The translations under genes were made by a program, and so were the position numbers. Of a stretch of 64,000 nt of DNA, positions 36,339-44,766 are shown piece by piece. This stretch comes from Pararhizobium sp. A13 (GTDB lineage Bacteria; Pseudomonadota; Alphaproteobacteria; Rhizobiales; Rhizobiaceae). Positions within the stretch are counted from its first letter, which is position 1; every line of letters starts with the position of its first letter. The notes below the pieces were generated by a model, which was not told where the DNA came from, did not search any database, and saw only the letters and a list, made by a program, of their open reading frames with translations. The stretch lies in contig NZ_CP149511.1 of the NCBI RefSeq assembly GCF_040126305.1, positions 620,001 through 684,000 of the forward strand, read 5' to 3'.

Positions 36339-38666
36339 CTATTTCTCGCACAGCCGTCGATCGCCACGATAAGGTTGGTAGGTGCAGTCTGAGGCGCGGA
36401 AGGAACGATAACTGCGCGAGCATGCCCTGACATTGCAGGATGGAGCGGGTTTTTCGCTTGTCACCATCCCCGTGTCCGGATCGTTATGCGGACCAGGCTC
36501 GGCCCTTGCGGCCTCCATGAATTTCCGCCAGATGCGAGCCGGAAGCGCGCCACCCGTGATGCCTTTCATCGGTGTGTTATCGTCGTTGCCAACCCAGACG
36601 CCGGCGACCAAGGGTTCCGTAAAGCCGACGAACCAGGCGTCACGATTGTCCTGACTGGTGCCTGTCTTGCCGGCCGCAAACGTGCCGGGATCAGCCTGAC
36701 GACCAGTCCCACGCTCGACAACCAGCTGTAGCAAGGTTAGGAGATCCGGCTGATACGGCGAGAGGTCAACCGACGTCGCTACCTGCGGCCCCACTCGGAA
36801 GCCTTTGGGCTGGTCCGAGGCTTGAAAATCTATAATCCCCCATGGCTCGACGGGCGCCTTTCCAAGGCGAACCGACGCGTAGGCGCCCGTCAAGTCGAGC
36901 AGACTAACCTCGGATGCACCAAGTGCCAACGCAGGCGTCGTCGTCAGGGCCGCGTTAATGCCCAGTTCCTTCGCTGCAGCGGCGACATTTTCCAATCCGA
37001 CCTCCTGCGCCAGCGCAGCGGTGGCTGCATTCAGCGAGCGAGCAAAAGCCTCAGCCAGCGTAACCCAACCGCGATAGCTACCGCTGGAATTTTGAGGGGA
37101 CCATCCGTCGATTTCGATCGGGGCATCGAGGACTTGATCCGACAGGCTCAGCCCTTTCTTCAACGCTGCGTAATATACGAACAACTTGAATGTGGAGCCC
37201 GGCTGACGCATCGCCGTGACGGCTCGGTTGAACTGACTGGTCTTATAGTCATATCCGCCTACCATTGCGACAACTGCACCATCGGGCGTGATGGCGACCA
37301 GCGCCGCCTGTGAAGCCCCGAGAGCCTTTCCCTCTTCATCAAGGGCCTGCTTGACGACTTCTTCGGCAATTCGCTGCAGGCGCGGCACCAAGGTCGTGCG
37401 CACTGTCGTCGACCCCGGAGAAGAGCCAGCAATCTCGCCCGCTTGTGCCGACACCCAATCGGCGAACCAACTGCCCGAGCGCGATGTTGGTGTCGTCGGG
37501 TGCAGTTCAGCGAATTCACCCTTGGCGACACCCGCTTCTTCCGGCGTAAGCTTGCCATTGGCGACCATGGCGTCGAGCACGGTTGACGTGCGTTGCCGAG
37601 CGCCCTCGAAATTGTCGATCGGGTTCAATTGGCTAGGGGCCTTCAGCAGGCCTGCCAGCATCGCCGATTCTGGGATGTCGAGCGCACCGACATCCTTATT
37701 GAAATAGATACGTGCCGCTGCCGGCATGCCCGTCGCGCCGGAACCAAGGTAGACCGCGTTGAGGTATCGCGTCAGGATCTCCTGCTTCCCGAGCTTCCAT
37801 TCCAGCCAGAACGCGATCACCACCTCCTGGATCTTGCGCTTCAGCGTCCTGTCGCTTTCGAGATATTGCAGCTTGATCAATTGCTGCGTGATGGTGCTTC
37901 CACCCTGGACGACCGATCCTGCCTCGAAGTTCCGGAGCAGCGCGCGTGTAATCCCTTTCAGGTCGACGCCGTAGTGATTCACGAATCTGCGGTCCTCGAT
38001 TGAAAGCACGGCGTCGGTGAGGTGCGGAGGGAACTGTTCGTACCCCGCATAGGGTTCTTGATACGGCCCTTGCCGGACAAGGGGGCCGCCGTCCGCAGTT
38101 TCCAGCACGATAATCGGCTTCAATGAGCCGTCGGCGATCTCCTGCCACGGCACATCCTTCAAGGCCCAAGTCAGAACACCGGCTACGACCAGGAAGCAGC
38201 AGAACGGGACCAGCGCGAACAGGACTTTCCACGATCGCAGTTTCAGTGGATTGACCTGCTTTCTGCCCACCATTTTTGTGCGAATGGTCGTCATGCCAGA
38301 CAGTGCACTACGCGAAATCGAAGCAAAACTAGCGGGTATCCCCCGAAGCCTCTCGTTTAATATTTTGCCGCGAGCCTTTGCGTGTCTTTCCTGAACAATT
38401 CGGATGCCATTTCGGATCTGGAACACACCGCGTCGCAAGAACGCCCGGACATCATGACGGAGGGCGCACATCAGTTCCCGGATGGCTCGCCTTGTCCGTC
38501 CAAAAGCGGAGGCCGGGCTCTCGGTCACGTCAGCCGCCTGGTCTTGCGGTGATAATGATCCTTCACGAAGCCCGCTTGCTGCTTCCGTACCCTCGGGGCG
38601 TCCGTTGATCTGCGTCGTCGGACCGGATCCGGTAGTTTGTTTTGAGATTTTTGCGGAGCTTGCCAT
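36339..38666 (-). CDS. Bifunctional penicillin-binding protein (class A) with a C-terminal BA14K-like segment
   Basis: 775 aa. A long cytoplasmic N-terminus (about 1-145) precedes one membrane anchor (VLFALVPFCCFLVVAGVLTW). The glycosyltransferase domain follows with SIEDRRFVNHYGVDLKGI (catalytic E224) and GGSTITQQLIK. The transpeptidase has S491-T-F-K494, an ARSLNAAT motif and AGKTGTSQDNRDAWF. It polymerises and cross-links peptidoglycan in the periplasm. The last 35 residues, CNVRACSRSYRSFRASDCTY then QPYRGDRRLC, look like the BA14K lectin-like motif of Rhizobiales. ATG at 38666 is the track start; an internal start near residue 125 is possible. Confidence 0.9.
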   Translation of the reverse strand: MASSAKISKQTTGSGPTTQINGRPEGTEAASGLREGSLSPQDQAADVTESPASAFGRTRRAIRELMCALRHDVRAFLRRGVFQIRNGIRIVQERHAKARGKILNERLRGIPASFASISRSALSGMTTIRTKMVGRKQVNPLKLRSWKVLFALVPFCCFLVVAGVLTWALKDVPWQEIADGSLKPIIVLETADGGPLVRQGPYQEPYAGYEQFPPHLTDAVLSIEDRRFVNHYGVDLKGITRALLRNFEAGSVVQGGSTITQQLIKLQYLESDRTLKRKIQEVVIAFWLEWKLGKQEILTRYLNAVYLGSGATGMPAAARIYFNKDVGALDIPESAMLAGLLKAPSQLNPIDNFEGARQRTSTVLDAMVANGKLTPEEAGVAKGEFAELHPTTPTSRSGSWFADWVSAQAGEIAGSSPGSTTVRTTLVPRLQRIAEEVVKQALDEEGKALGASQAALVAITPDGAVVAMVGGYDYKTSQFNRAVTAMRQPGSTFKLFVYYAALKKGLSLSDQVLDAPIEIDGWSPQNSSGSYRGWVTLAEAFARSLNAATAALAQEVGLENVAAAAKELGINAALTTTPALALGASEVSLLDLTGAYASVRLGKAPVEPWGIIDFQASDQPKGFRVGPQVATSVDLSPYQPDLLTLLQLVVERGTGRQADPGTFAAGKTGTSQDNRDAWFVGFTEPLVAGVWVGNDDNTPMKGITGGALPARIWRKFMEAARAEPGPHNDPDTGMVTSEKPAPSCNVRACSRSYRSFRASDCTYQPYRGDRRLCEK

Positions 38667-39101
38667 TCTTTACCGGCTGATTGTTCTGCTGAAGTCATTA
38701 ACATGCAATGAGGCAGAGGAAAGGCGGTCGCGGAGGCGACGCTTCAGAAGTGTCAAAACCATAATGACACGTCCAAGACCGTGAGAAGCTGGATCATTCC
38801 ACCAATGCGTTCTCCCTTACAACACGATATTAAAAATGATTTCGGATGTGTGCGTTGAAGAAACGTCCCTTCGAAAACGCGCGGCGAAAAGCGGCCGGCA
38901 CATCCTGATAGTCGTGTCGGTTCTCGCTGGTTACAAGCCAGACGGACAAAGTCCGCGATTGGACGTAATCAACGCGGCGGATCAAACCGGATGGCACCGC
39001 TCCACTCCATTCTCTGCAATGCTGCCCGGTTCATCGATTGCAGAACGACACCACCTCATAGGACACGAACGCATTGCCGCTCGGGTTGTTCCCATGTGCA
39101 A
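38667..39101. other. 435-base stretch without a recognised gene
   Basis: It holds the PBP promoter region and, to the right, sequence up to the IS end. A plus-strand frame at 38836-39129 has no family likeness and runs into the IS terminal repeat. Nothing else was seen. Confidence 0.4.
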
Positions 39102-39730
39102 GGGCGTTGGTGCATGGATCGGGATTTGAGAGGAGGGATCTTTGAAACGGCTGGCTATGGCGTGGCTGCCCTTTTCGCCAGCCTCGACGGGATCTGGCGC
39201 CATGCTTCTCCTCCAGCCACTGGTCCGCGCCGTAATCCTGAAGACCAGTGCTGTTACCAGAACATGCACCGGTCCGGTTGCCAGACCCTGGTGATCACGC
39301 CGGTTCGTTGGGCGATTGCCATGTCCGCGCCTGGCGGCTCAGGTGGTGTGATGGGGGACAGCAAGCGCTAAGCCCATCAATTGCAGCACCGATTCCAACG
39401 AGCCTTCTGCCTGGCGAAGCCGCAGGCCAAACACCAGGCCCAGCGTCAAGGTGGTCTCGATTGCCAGATCTGAATAACGGTGCTGGTCGCCGCGGGTCTT
39501 GCGTCTTGGAGCATACCATTGGGACAGGGCCTCCGGTGTCAGCCACAAGGTCAGGCTGTCACGCCGACGAAGTCCTGCTTCATACTCCGGCCAGTTCGTC
39601 ACCCTGAACTTCGTCTTCTCAATATGATGACGACGGCTGGCATTGTGTTTGAAAGGCATGGCGGCACTACAACGCTTGCGGGAGCCTCCCGCTTAACTCA
39701 GACCGCTGAACGATCCATGCGCCAACGCCC
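39102..39730 (-). mobile_element. IS5-family element, internally deleted, with terminal inverted repeats
   Basis: The left end GGGCGTTGGTGCATGGATCG (39102-39121) matches the inverted right end (39711-39730, reverse GGGCGTTGGCGCATGGATCG) at 19 of 20 positions. The 629-bp interval holds only parts of a transposase, whereas full elements of this kind are about 1 kb. No convincing target duplication was seen. The shortened element could only move if a full copy elsewhere supplied transposase. Confidence 0.75.
39165..39659 (-). pseudogene. IS5-type DDE transposase remnant, frameshifted
   Basis: It starts MPFKHNASRRHHIEKTKF and follows the IS5 N-terminal domain (PRRKTRGDQHRYSDLAIETT, LRQAEGSLESVLQLMGLALA) to about 39345, where a small indel changes frame (LSRQARTWQSPNEPA in another frame). 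A further fragment STGLQDYGADQWLEEKHGAR is seen near 39200-39260. The rest of the catalytic domain is gone. Confidence 0.75.
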
Positions 39731-39825
39731 TCGAAGATCGGTTGTGCAGCAGGGCACGCCCTCGATGGCATTGCAGCGTTGAGCGCTAGCACCATCTTGC
39801 GGTGGCGCTCCATTTCCTCCCGGCA

Positions 39826-40245
39826 CTACCGGTTTCTGTCGATGCGCGCGCTTCCTGCGGCGAGGAAGGGCGCGAAGGCTTTGCGGACTTCCTCAAGAAA
39901 GATGCCGCTGAATTTGCCGCGCGGCTTTTGCCGGCTGTCGAAGTGATATGATCTTTCGAGGATATCGTAATTGCACTCGCTGACTGTGATCCAGCCGCGC
40001 TTGAAGGTCGAGAGTTTCGCCCTCTGCAATTCCAACGCTGGAATTTCGAGGGCGGTCTGTCCCTCATAGGGTGGCGTTGACGAGATCGGCAGCAACAGGA
40101 CGTGGGTGTTATCCTTGTCGGCGCGCATGGCGAGGATCAGGCAGACCGGGCGATCCTTCTCGCCATCCTCGCGGCCCTGCTTGTCCTGCGAGCGCCACAG
40201 ATAGGGATAGCCGACGATATCGCCCTTGCCGAAACGATCAGTCAT
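39826..40245 (-). CDS. PemK/MazF-like type II toxin
   Basis: 139 aa. The N-terminus FGKGDIVGYPYLWRSQDKQG is followed by KDRPVCLIL and LLLPISSTPP, the SH3-like barrel pattern of PemK/MazF endoribonucleases, here with a longer alpha-helical C-terminus. By family knowledge it cleaves RNA and arrests growth. Its start overlaps the stop of the antitoxin gene by eight bases, the usual coupling in these modules. Family assignment rests on pattern and context, not on invariant residues. Confidence 0.7.
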   Translation of the reverse strand: MTDRFGKGDIVGYPYLWRSQDKQGREDGEKDRPVCLILAMRADKDNTHVLLLPISSTPPYEGQTALEIPALELQRAKLSTFKRGWITVSECNYDILERSYHFDSRQKPRGKFSGIFLEEVRKAFAPFLAAGSARIDRNR

Positions 40246-40504
40246 CCTTCGAAGCCTGATGGTCGGCGGAATCCTGCTCTAGCTGCGCCAGGAACATGTC
40301 TGCCAGTTCGCGCGGCATTTCGCCTGCGCCATAGGCGCGGCGGGGGTCGTCGCTGGACATCATGCGCTCGTAGACATCGACGGGCACCACCACCACGGAT
40401 GCGCGGCCATGCTTGGTGAGGGTGATAGGCTCACGCATGGCCTCGTCGTGATAGCGCCCGAAATGCCGTACAAACTCGACGGATGATATGGTTTTGTTGG
40501 TCAT
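40238..40504 (-). CDS. Phd/YefM-type antitoxin
   Basis: 88 aa. SSVEFVRHFGRYHDEAMREP and TLTKHGRASVVVVPVDVYER are the prevent-host-death DNA-binding domain; the acidic C-terminal tail (DMFLAQLEQDSADHQASKDD) would wrap the toxin. It is first in the pair and overlaps the toxin gene. A palindromic operator lies 22 bases upstream. Confidence 0.85.
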   Translation of the reverse strand: MTNKTISSVEFVRHFGRYHDEAMREPITLTKHGRASVVVVPVDVYERMMSSDDPRRAYGAGEMPRELADMFLAQLEQDSADHQASKDD

Positions 40505-40525
40505 CTACCTTTACCTTTCTGGAAA

Positions 40526-40542
40526 TTCTGTAATATACAGAA
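40526..40542. promoter_or_regulatory. Perfect palindrome upstream of the TA pair (probable autoregulatory operator)
   Basis: TTCTGTA-ATA-TACAGAA is a perfect 7-3-7 inverted repeat, 22 bases before the antitoxin start. Toxin-antitoxin complexes typically bind such a site to repress their own operon, and its AT-rich centre could overlap the -10 element. Confidence 0.65.
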
Positions 40543-40960
40543 AATCGGAAAAAGGCCAGCTTTTCAGGTTTTACGCCCTTAGAATATCAGGCCGCTGCGC
40601 TCCCAAATATGGTCGGTTCGTTCTTCGTGAGCGTCCGATTGAACCGCCTTGTTGGAGCCGGTGAATTCGTGACTGACTGTCGTTGGCCTACTGGCGACAG
40701 CTAGACGCCTTTTGGGGCCATAGTTGCTGCTGGTGGCGTTTCTTTCTGGAGCCACCGAAGGCGACCTGTGGCGGCCATCCACCGGGGCAGCGATTTGCTA
40801 GCTGTCCGCAGTCAACGGAGCTTCTGCCTTGGATGGTGTTGGAGGCTGACGCTCTTTGCGCTTGCTTTTCACTCCTTCCGCAGTCTCCCAGTCTCCGGAC
40901 CTCGTTACGTCCACAGCGTTCGGCTCCACATCGCCGAAGCGGCGCATGCGCTCGTTACTC
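40543..40960. other. 418-base stretch without a gene, up to repeat B
   Basis: Only short frames on both strands with no family likeness. The sequence between the TA promoter and repeat B shows no hairpin or known element. Confidence 0.4.
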
Positions 40961-41073
40961 GAAGATATCGTGTGTTCCGGCGTGCAATTTTGGATACCGA
41001 TTGACAGATAATGTCAGCAATCGGCCGGTCTCGGGCTGCACAGGACCAATGTGCGATCGGCCCAGTCGTCAGT
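40961..41073. repeat. Direct repeat copy B (113 bp), near-identical to 36072-36188
   Basis: Same orientation as copy A, starting GAAGATATCGTGTGTTCCGG and ending CCCAGTCGTCAGT. Its last bases overlap the hipA stop codon (41069-41071), so the end of hipA is written by the repeat or the repeat includes the old hipA tail. Confidence 0.9.
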
Positions 41074-42304
41074 GAGCCGGACGACACACGATTGGGAGTC
41101 CCTCGAGATGCTTGTCGATTGTCTCGACGACTTTCCGATCCACCGGCAGGTGCGATTTTTCCTTTGCCCACAGTTCCATGAAGACGGAGACCGTCTCTTT
41201 CGCGGTATCGGTCACGAGTTTGCGGGGCAGGGTGGCCTTGGCGGCGAGGTGTTCCAGTTCATCAATCGTGTAGCCCGCGAAATCTTTTGTCCGGCTGAAT
41301 GTCAGAGCGGATCTGTCATTCGGAATGTACGGGATTGTTGAGACAAAATCATAGGCTGGCGACAGCCGCGCATGCCGCCGATCGGGATAGATCAGCGACC
41401 AGTTCTTGAGGTGCATGTCTCCATTGCCAATCAGGACGTTGAATGTCAGCCGCCGGATGAATTCCGCAATGTCATCGTGATCCGATTCCGTGGCGATGAC
41501 CGAAGCCAGATTCCGCAAGCTCGCCTTTTTGTATTTGTCTTCCGGATAAACGTCAAAGACCTGTGCGAAATCCTCGATATGTACGACACCTTCACCGTTT
41601 CTGTCGAAGCGTTCGATGACAAATGCGTTCTGGCCAAGCTGTTCGACACCGTCCGGAAGGTTGCCGATCGAATGGACATCGACCAGATCGATCGCGGGCA
41701 CATTGATGCCGACCATCCTGGCAAGCGTCATCATCGAAAACTCGTTTTCCGGCACATTCGCAAATTCCCGCGAAGGAAGTTTCACGATCCAGTCGCCACC
41801 CACGCCGCCCGCCGGAATTGTCAGTCCGGCGCTGGCATCGTTGACCGCCGAGAATTTGAGCTGCACGCCCGCTAGAGAGAAGCGCAAGGCATCTTCCGCT
41901 GCCGTTTTCGCAATGTCCGGCTCTTCGTAGGCTTCATCCGGCCATGCTTCGCCATCCGCTGGAGTCACTGTGACCGCACCTGCCAAGTCTTGTCCCAGTA
42001 CCCATAACAGGAAGAATTCACGATCAGCATGAATGCCTGCCTTCTCGGCAAGGTATTTACGCAAATGCCCTTCTGGCAGAAGGTTGGAGAAGAACGGCAT
42101 CAGCCTTATCTTGTAGGGTCGGAAATCAGTCAGTAGCTCGCCAAACTGATCCCGGAAACGTAGACCAAGGGTTGGTCGTTCCCGATTTTCGAGATAGGCC
42201 TCACTGAATGTAAATAACGTTCTTTCTCCGCCAACGTAGGTGATGGTGCCAATTTCCTGATGGTAGAGGTGGACGGTGAGAACGGAAACGTTAGGCATCG
42301 TCAT
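41069..42304 (-). CDS. hipA: HipA-like serine/threonine kinase toxin
   Basis: 411 aa. HipA_N features (GERTLFTFSEAYLENRERPT, MPFFSNLLPEGHLRKYLA) precede the kinase part: SLAGVQLKFSA (about 143-153, ATP/P-loop region), VKLPSREFANVPENEFSMM, FVIERFDR, the catalytic loop IGNGDMHLKNW (D296, K300, N301) and the metal aspartate of YDFV (D319). By family knowledge HipA phosphorylates a glutamyl-tRNA synthetase or similar target to cause dormancy. It is second in the hipBA pair, overlapping hipB by 14 bases. The last codons coincide with repeat B. Confidence 0.9.
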   Translation of the reverse strand: MTMPNVSVLTVHLYHQEIGTITYVGGERTLFTFSEAYLENRERPTLGLRFRDQFGELLTDFRPYKIRLMPFFSNLLPEGHLRKYLAEKAGIHADREFFLLWVLGQDLAGAVTVTPADGEAWPDEAYEEPDIAKTAAEDALRFSLAGVQLKFSAVNDASAGLTIPAGGVGGDWIVKLPSREFANVPENEFSMMTLARMVGINVPAIDLVDVHSIGNLPDGVEQLGQNAFVIERFDRNGEGVVHIEDFAQVFDVYPEDKYKKASLRNLASVIATESDHDDIAEFIRRLTFNVLIGNGDMHLKNWSLIYPDRRHARLSPAYDFVSTIPYIPNDRSALTFSRTKDFAGYTIDELEHLAAKATLPRKLVTDTAKETVSVFMELWAKEKSHLPVDRKVVETIDKHLEGLPIVCRPAH

Positions 42305-42887
42305 CCTCGTCTAAAGTATATGCAGGTCTTGGTGCATCGCGGCTTTCCGATTTTGGCAGCGCATGCACTATCTGATTGCGCAGCAACTGCATATTGCGCG
42401 CCGCTTCCGTCACCGCTTTCCAGTGTTCTTGAGAAGCCTTGGCTTGTTCGATTGTTGCTCGAATGTCGCGCAGGCTGTCGAGGTAGCGGGTATCTATTCT
42501 GAGAGATTGGATAGCGGCATACGTCTTTCGCAGTTCCTCCAGATGGGGAGCCTTGGGAGCCTCGACTTGCATCGAGCGAATAGCCTCTTGGAGACGTTGC
42601 AATTCTTTTCCGACCGCGGCTGATTGGAGCGGCGCTTGTTTGGTCGTCTGACGGGTAATTGACCGGATTGCGGGCATGGCCTTGCGTGGTGCAAGCGTTA
42701 CTTCCATATCGAGCGCGTGCGCAATGGCTACGAGGCTGGATAGCCGAAGGTCGACGGTGTTTGCTTCGATTCTTGAGATCTGGGCCTGCGGCACTCCGGC
42801 GAGTTTACTAAGTTCGGTTTGGCTCATGCCTTTGGCAAGGCGCGTTTCGCGCAGGCTCTCTGTAATTTGCTGTGCCGCGTATTTCAT
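42291..42887 (-). CDS. hipB: HipB-like antitoxin with an Xre helix-turn-helix and a long C-terminal extension
   Basis: 198 aa, roughly twice the usual HipB. The Xre-type HTH is at the N-terminus (ETRLAKGMSQTELSKLAGVP, AQISRIEANTVDLRLSSLVA). The extension (about 70-198) is rich in charged helical residues (LQRLQEAIRSMQ, YLDSLRDIRATIEQAKASQE) and probably forms a coiled coil, ending in acidic DEDDDA. It represses its own operon and neutralises HipA. The function of the extension is unknown; it could give higher oligomers or a second partner site. Confidence 0.85.
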   Translation of the reverse strand: MKYAAQQITESLRETRLAKGMSQTELSKLAGVPQAQISRIEANTVDLRLSSLVAIAHALDMEVTLAPRKAMPAIRSITRQTTKQAPLQSAAVGKELQRLQEAIRSMQVEAPKAPHLEELRKTYAAIQSLRIDTRYLDSLRDIRATIEQAKASQEHWKAVTEAARNMQLLRNQIVHALPKSESRDAPRPAYTLDEDDDA

Positions 42888-42917
42888 GGCTATGTCGTTT
42901 TGTGCATGGGAGTAAAT

Positions 42918-42933
42918 CTATTATATAGAATAG
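42918..42933. promoter_or_regulatory. Palindrome upstream of hipB (probable HipB operator)
   Basis: CTATT-ATATAG-AATAG is a perfect 5-6-5 inverted repeat centred 38 bases upstream of the hipB start, in an AT-rich promoter-like stretch. HipB-type proteins bind such TATCC-like palindromes. Confidence 0.5.
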
Positions 42934-42951
42934 TGCATAGGTCAATTGTAA

Positions 42952-43275
42952 TCAAGGGGCTATGCAGAGTGCCACATAATGAGGCATTCGATATGTATCT
43001 TGATGCATAATGCGATGCTTTGGCATCCACTGCAGAATAAAGAGTGCCGCTGCATCGAGCGGGGACCACCCCATCTCGGTCAATAGCTTGCGAGACGGAT
43101 TCGAATTTCGGGCGATCAAGAATCGGCTGGCCGACAGGGCTTCGTGAAGCGCGATTTGCTCATCTGGAGAGTTCAGTGCCACGGATTGCCCGAAAACGTC
43201 GAGTGCCTCGATTATTTGATACTGCTCAGGTGTCTGTCGTCGGAGAAGTCGTAAAACAGTGGCCTTAATGCTCAT
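42952..43275 (-). CDS. Hypothetical protein, 107 aa
   Basis: Not recognised. MSIKATVLRLLRRQTPEQYQ opens a mostly helical protein with WSPLDAAALFILQWMPKH near the end. It lies upstream of hipBA on the same strand with 64 bases between, and could be a regulator or small component, but no motif supports that. No strong ribosome-binding site was seen. Confidence 0.45.
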   Translation of the reverse strand: MSIKATVLRLLRRQTPEQYQIIEALDVFGQSVALNSPDEQIALHEALSASRFLIARNSNPSRKLLTEMGWSPLDAAALFILQWMPKHRIMHQDTYRMPHYVALCIAP

Positions 43276-43477
43276 GCGATATGCAGCTCCAACGACATTG
43301 TACTCCCTCGGTGTTTCAATCAGGGAGAGCGCAACGTCAGCGGCGCGATGTCAATATCGGATGCAACCATAATTCCCTGGGGCCGATATACCGATGCGAT
43401 GCGTCGTCGTGGCGATCATCGAGGGGACAGCAGCATGAGGTGTGCTATGGATTTCGAACTTTGAGACGAGGATCGAT

Positions 43478-43636
43478 ATGAGCGACGACAACATTATCAA
43501 GTTTCAGCGGCCGAAGCCTAAAAAGGTGCCGAGGACCATCACGAGCGGAACCCGGAAGGCTCTAATTTGGCTGGCGGTCATCGGCGCTGTGGCGTTGGTA
43601 TGGGCATACTTTCAGTATGTTTCGCCGCCGAGCTGA
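43478..43636 (+). CDS. Small single-helix membrane protein, 52 aa
   Basis: From the ATG at 43478 (GACGAGGA upstream) the protein has a basic cytoplasmic head (IIKFQRPKPKKVPRTIT) and one hydrophobic helix (ALIWLAVIGAVALVWAYFQY). Such small proteins with a FQRPKPxK start are common and uncharacterised in rhizobia. Inner-membrane location with the N-terminus inside is expected from the positive-inside rule. Confidence 0.65.
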   Translation: MSDDNIIKFQRPKPKKVPRTITSGTRKALIWLAVIGAVALVWAYFQYVSPPS

Positions 43637-43683
43637 CATGAGACTAGGCCTTGTGGTCCTGGGCCTCCTCCCTTCGGATCGAG

Positions 43684-43791
43684 ATGTCACATCGAACAGT
43701 CGAACATCGTGTTGAACGCTTGAAAACTGCAATGGGTGCTCGTAGCCTCATGCATCTCGTAGCGCTTTCGATTGCGGCTGGCCTGAAAGGG
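43684..43791 (+). pseudogene. C-terminal helix-turn-helix remnant of a LuxR-family regulator
   Basis: SHRTVEHRVERLKTAMGARS and MHLVALSIAAGL match the end of LuxR-type DNA-binding domains (usual SxRTVExHxxxxxxKLGAxxR). The frame runs on without further similarity. No receiver or ligand domain precedes it, so only the last 35 codons survive. Confidence 0.5.
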
Positions 43792-44016
43792 CAGACCACC
43801 AAGGGCTGGAAGGCGACGAAAGACTGGAACTTGTGGGCCACGATATGGCCGACAAAAAGTCGAAAGAGTATTGATTTTTTAAAACAATTGCCTTACATAG
43901 AACTTGCAGGGAAATCTCTGCATGGTGACTTTTCCGGCCGCGTGCTTGGTAAGCGCCGCGGTTACCCGGGGTTAAAAGCTCCGGTTGCCGACCACACGAT
44001 TTCCCCGAGTGTTATG

Positions 44017-44050
44017 AGGGCTGTCTGCAAAGACAGCCCTTTCGCTTTTA
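44017..44050 (+). terminator. Rho-independent terminator
   Basis: AGGGCTGTCT-GCAA-AGACAGCCCT is a perfect 10-bp stem with a 4-base loop, followed by TTCGCTTTT, a T-rich tail in the plus direction. It would end transcripts from the small membrane protein region. The minus strand lacks a T-run on its far side. Confidence 0.75.
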
Positions 44051-44396
44051 TGAGCTTTTTATCCCGAAGCGCTCATGGATGAGGGCTGCGCTCATTTGCT
44101 CATCAAGGAGCCACTTTCGCGAGTACGCGACGAGGTCTGCCAATTGAAGCATGCGGGACGCAGCCGAATCAATCTTCGCCACACCGTTAACCCCTTTGAA
44201 CCAACCGCTGTCGTTTTTTGCCTTACGCGGCATGGACTTCGTTTGCATTGGGTTCAAGTTGGTCACTAAAGCATTTATCGATGCGGCCAGTGTCGCGGGA
44301 CATCATAATGGCATCCCCCAAATAGAAATCCCCTGTGCCTGTTGTGCCATACTCATCGATGAAGCAGAGGATTTTTTTGTTTAATGCACCCGCCAT
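44048..44396 (-). pseudogene. DUF3800 protein gene with its middle deleted
   Basis: From the ATG at 44396 the frame reads MAGALNKKILCFIDEYGTTG and FYLGDAIMMSRDTGRIDKCF to NEVHAA, then stops. In another frame the end of the family follows (MLQLADLVAYSRKWLLDEQM, LIHERFGI), stopping at 44048. N- and C-terminal ends of a DUF3800 domain (normally about 220-280 aa) are thus joined with most of the middle missing and a frame change. DUF3800 proteins are RNase H-like and often lie in mobile or defence regions. Confidence 0.7.
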
Positions 44397-44705
44397 GGTG
44401 GTCGGCTAGCCTTTTACGTCAAGCATCCGTGCGAGGTTCTACCGTAAAGTGTTTCACCAATTCTAAAGAAAGTTCAATTTTTCCAATTGCTTCCCGCTGC
44501 GGTGATGGACATCTCGGCGGGTTAAAAACCGCCGTCGCGATGCTTTCGTGCGAACCACGACCTCAAAGAGCGTTGCCTGCGCGAAAAAGGCTGGTCTCCT
44601 AGAGGAATGTTTCGTTCAAAGGCGTCTCCCAATTCGGCATGGACATATATGATGTTCGGTTCGAGAATGAGGAGATGGAATTGCTCAGGTCGGCCGTCTA
44701 GGCAT
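44397..44705. other. About 310 bases without a gene
   Basis: No open frame of interest and no family likeness. It separates the DUF3800 remnant from the ArsR promoter. Confidence 0.4.
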
Positions 44706-44760
44706 TATTTCGAGAGATGTCGAAATAGCTCTTGACGGCTTTCTTCACCGACGGTAGCAT
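44706..44760 (+). promoter_or_regulatory. ArsR operator and promoter
   Basis: TATTTCGA-GAGATG-TCGAAATA (44706-44727) is a perfect 8-6-8 inverted repeat, followed by TTGACG (44732-44737), 17 bases and TAGCAT (44755-44760), a reasonable sigma-70 promoter. The ArsR start at 44767 is so close that the mRNA leader would be very short or absent. An ArsR dimer on the palindrome would block polymerase. Confidence 0.6.
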
Positions 44761-44766
44761 ATTTCC

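Noticed and set aside
40579..40782. Small genes between the TA pair and repeat B
   Set aside because: Frames have no ribosome-binding sites, odd composition and no recognisable family.
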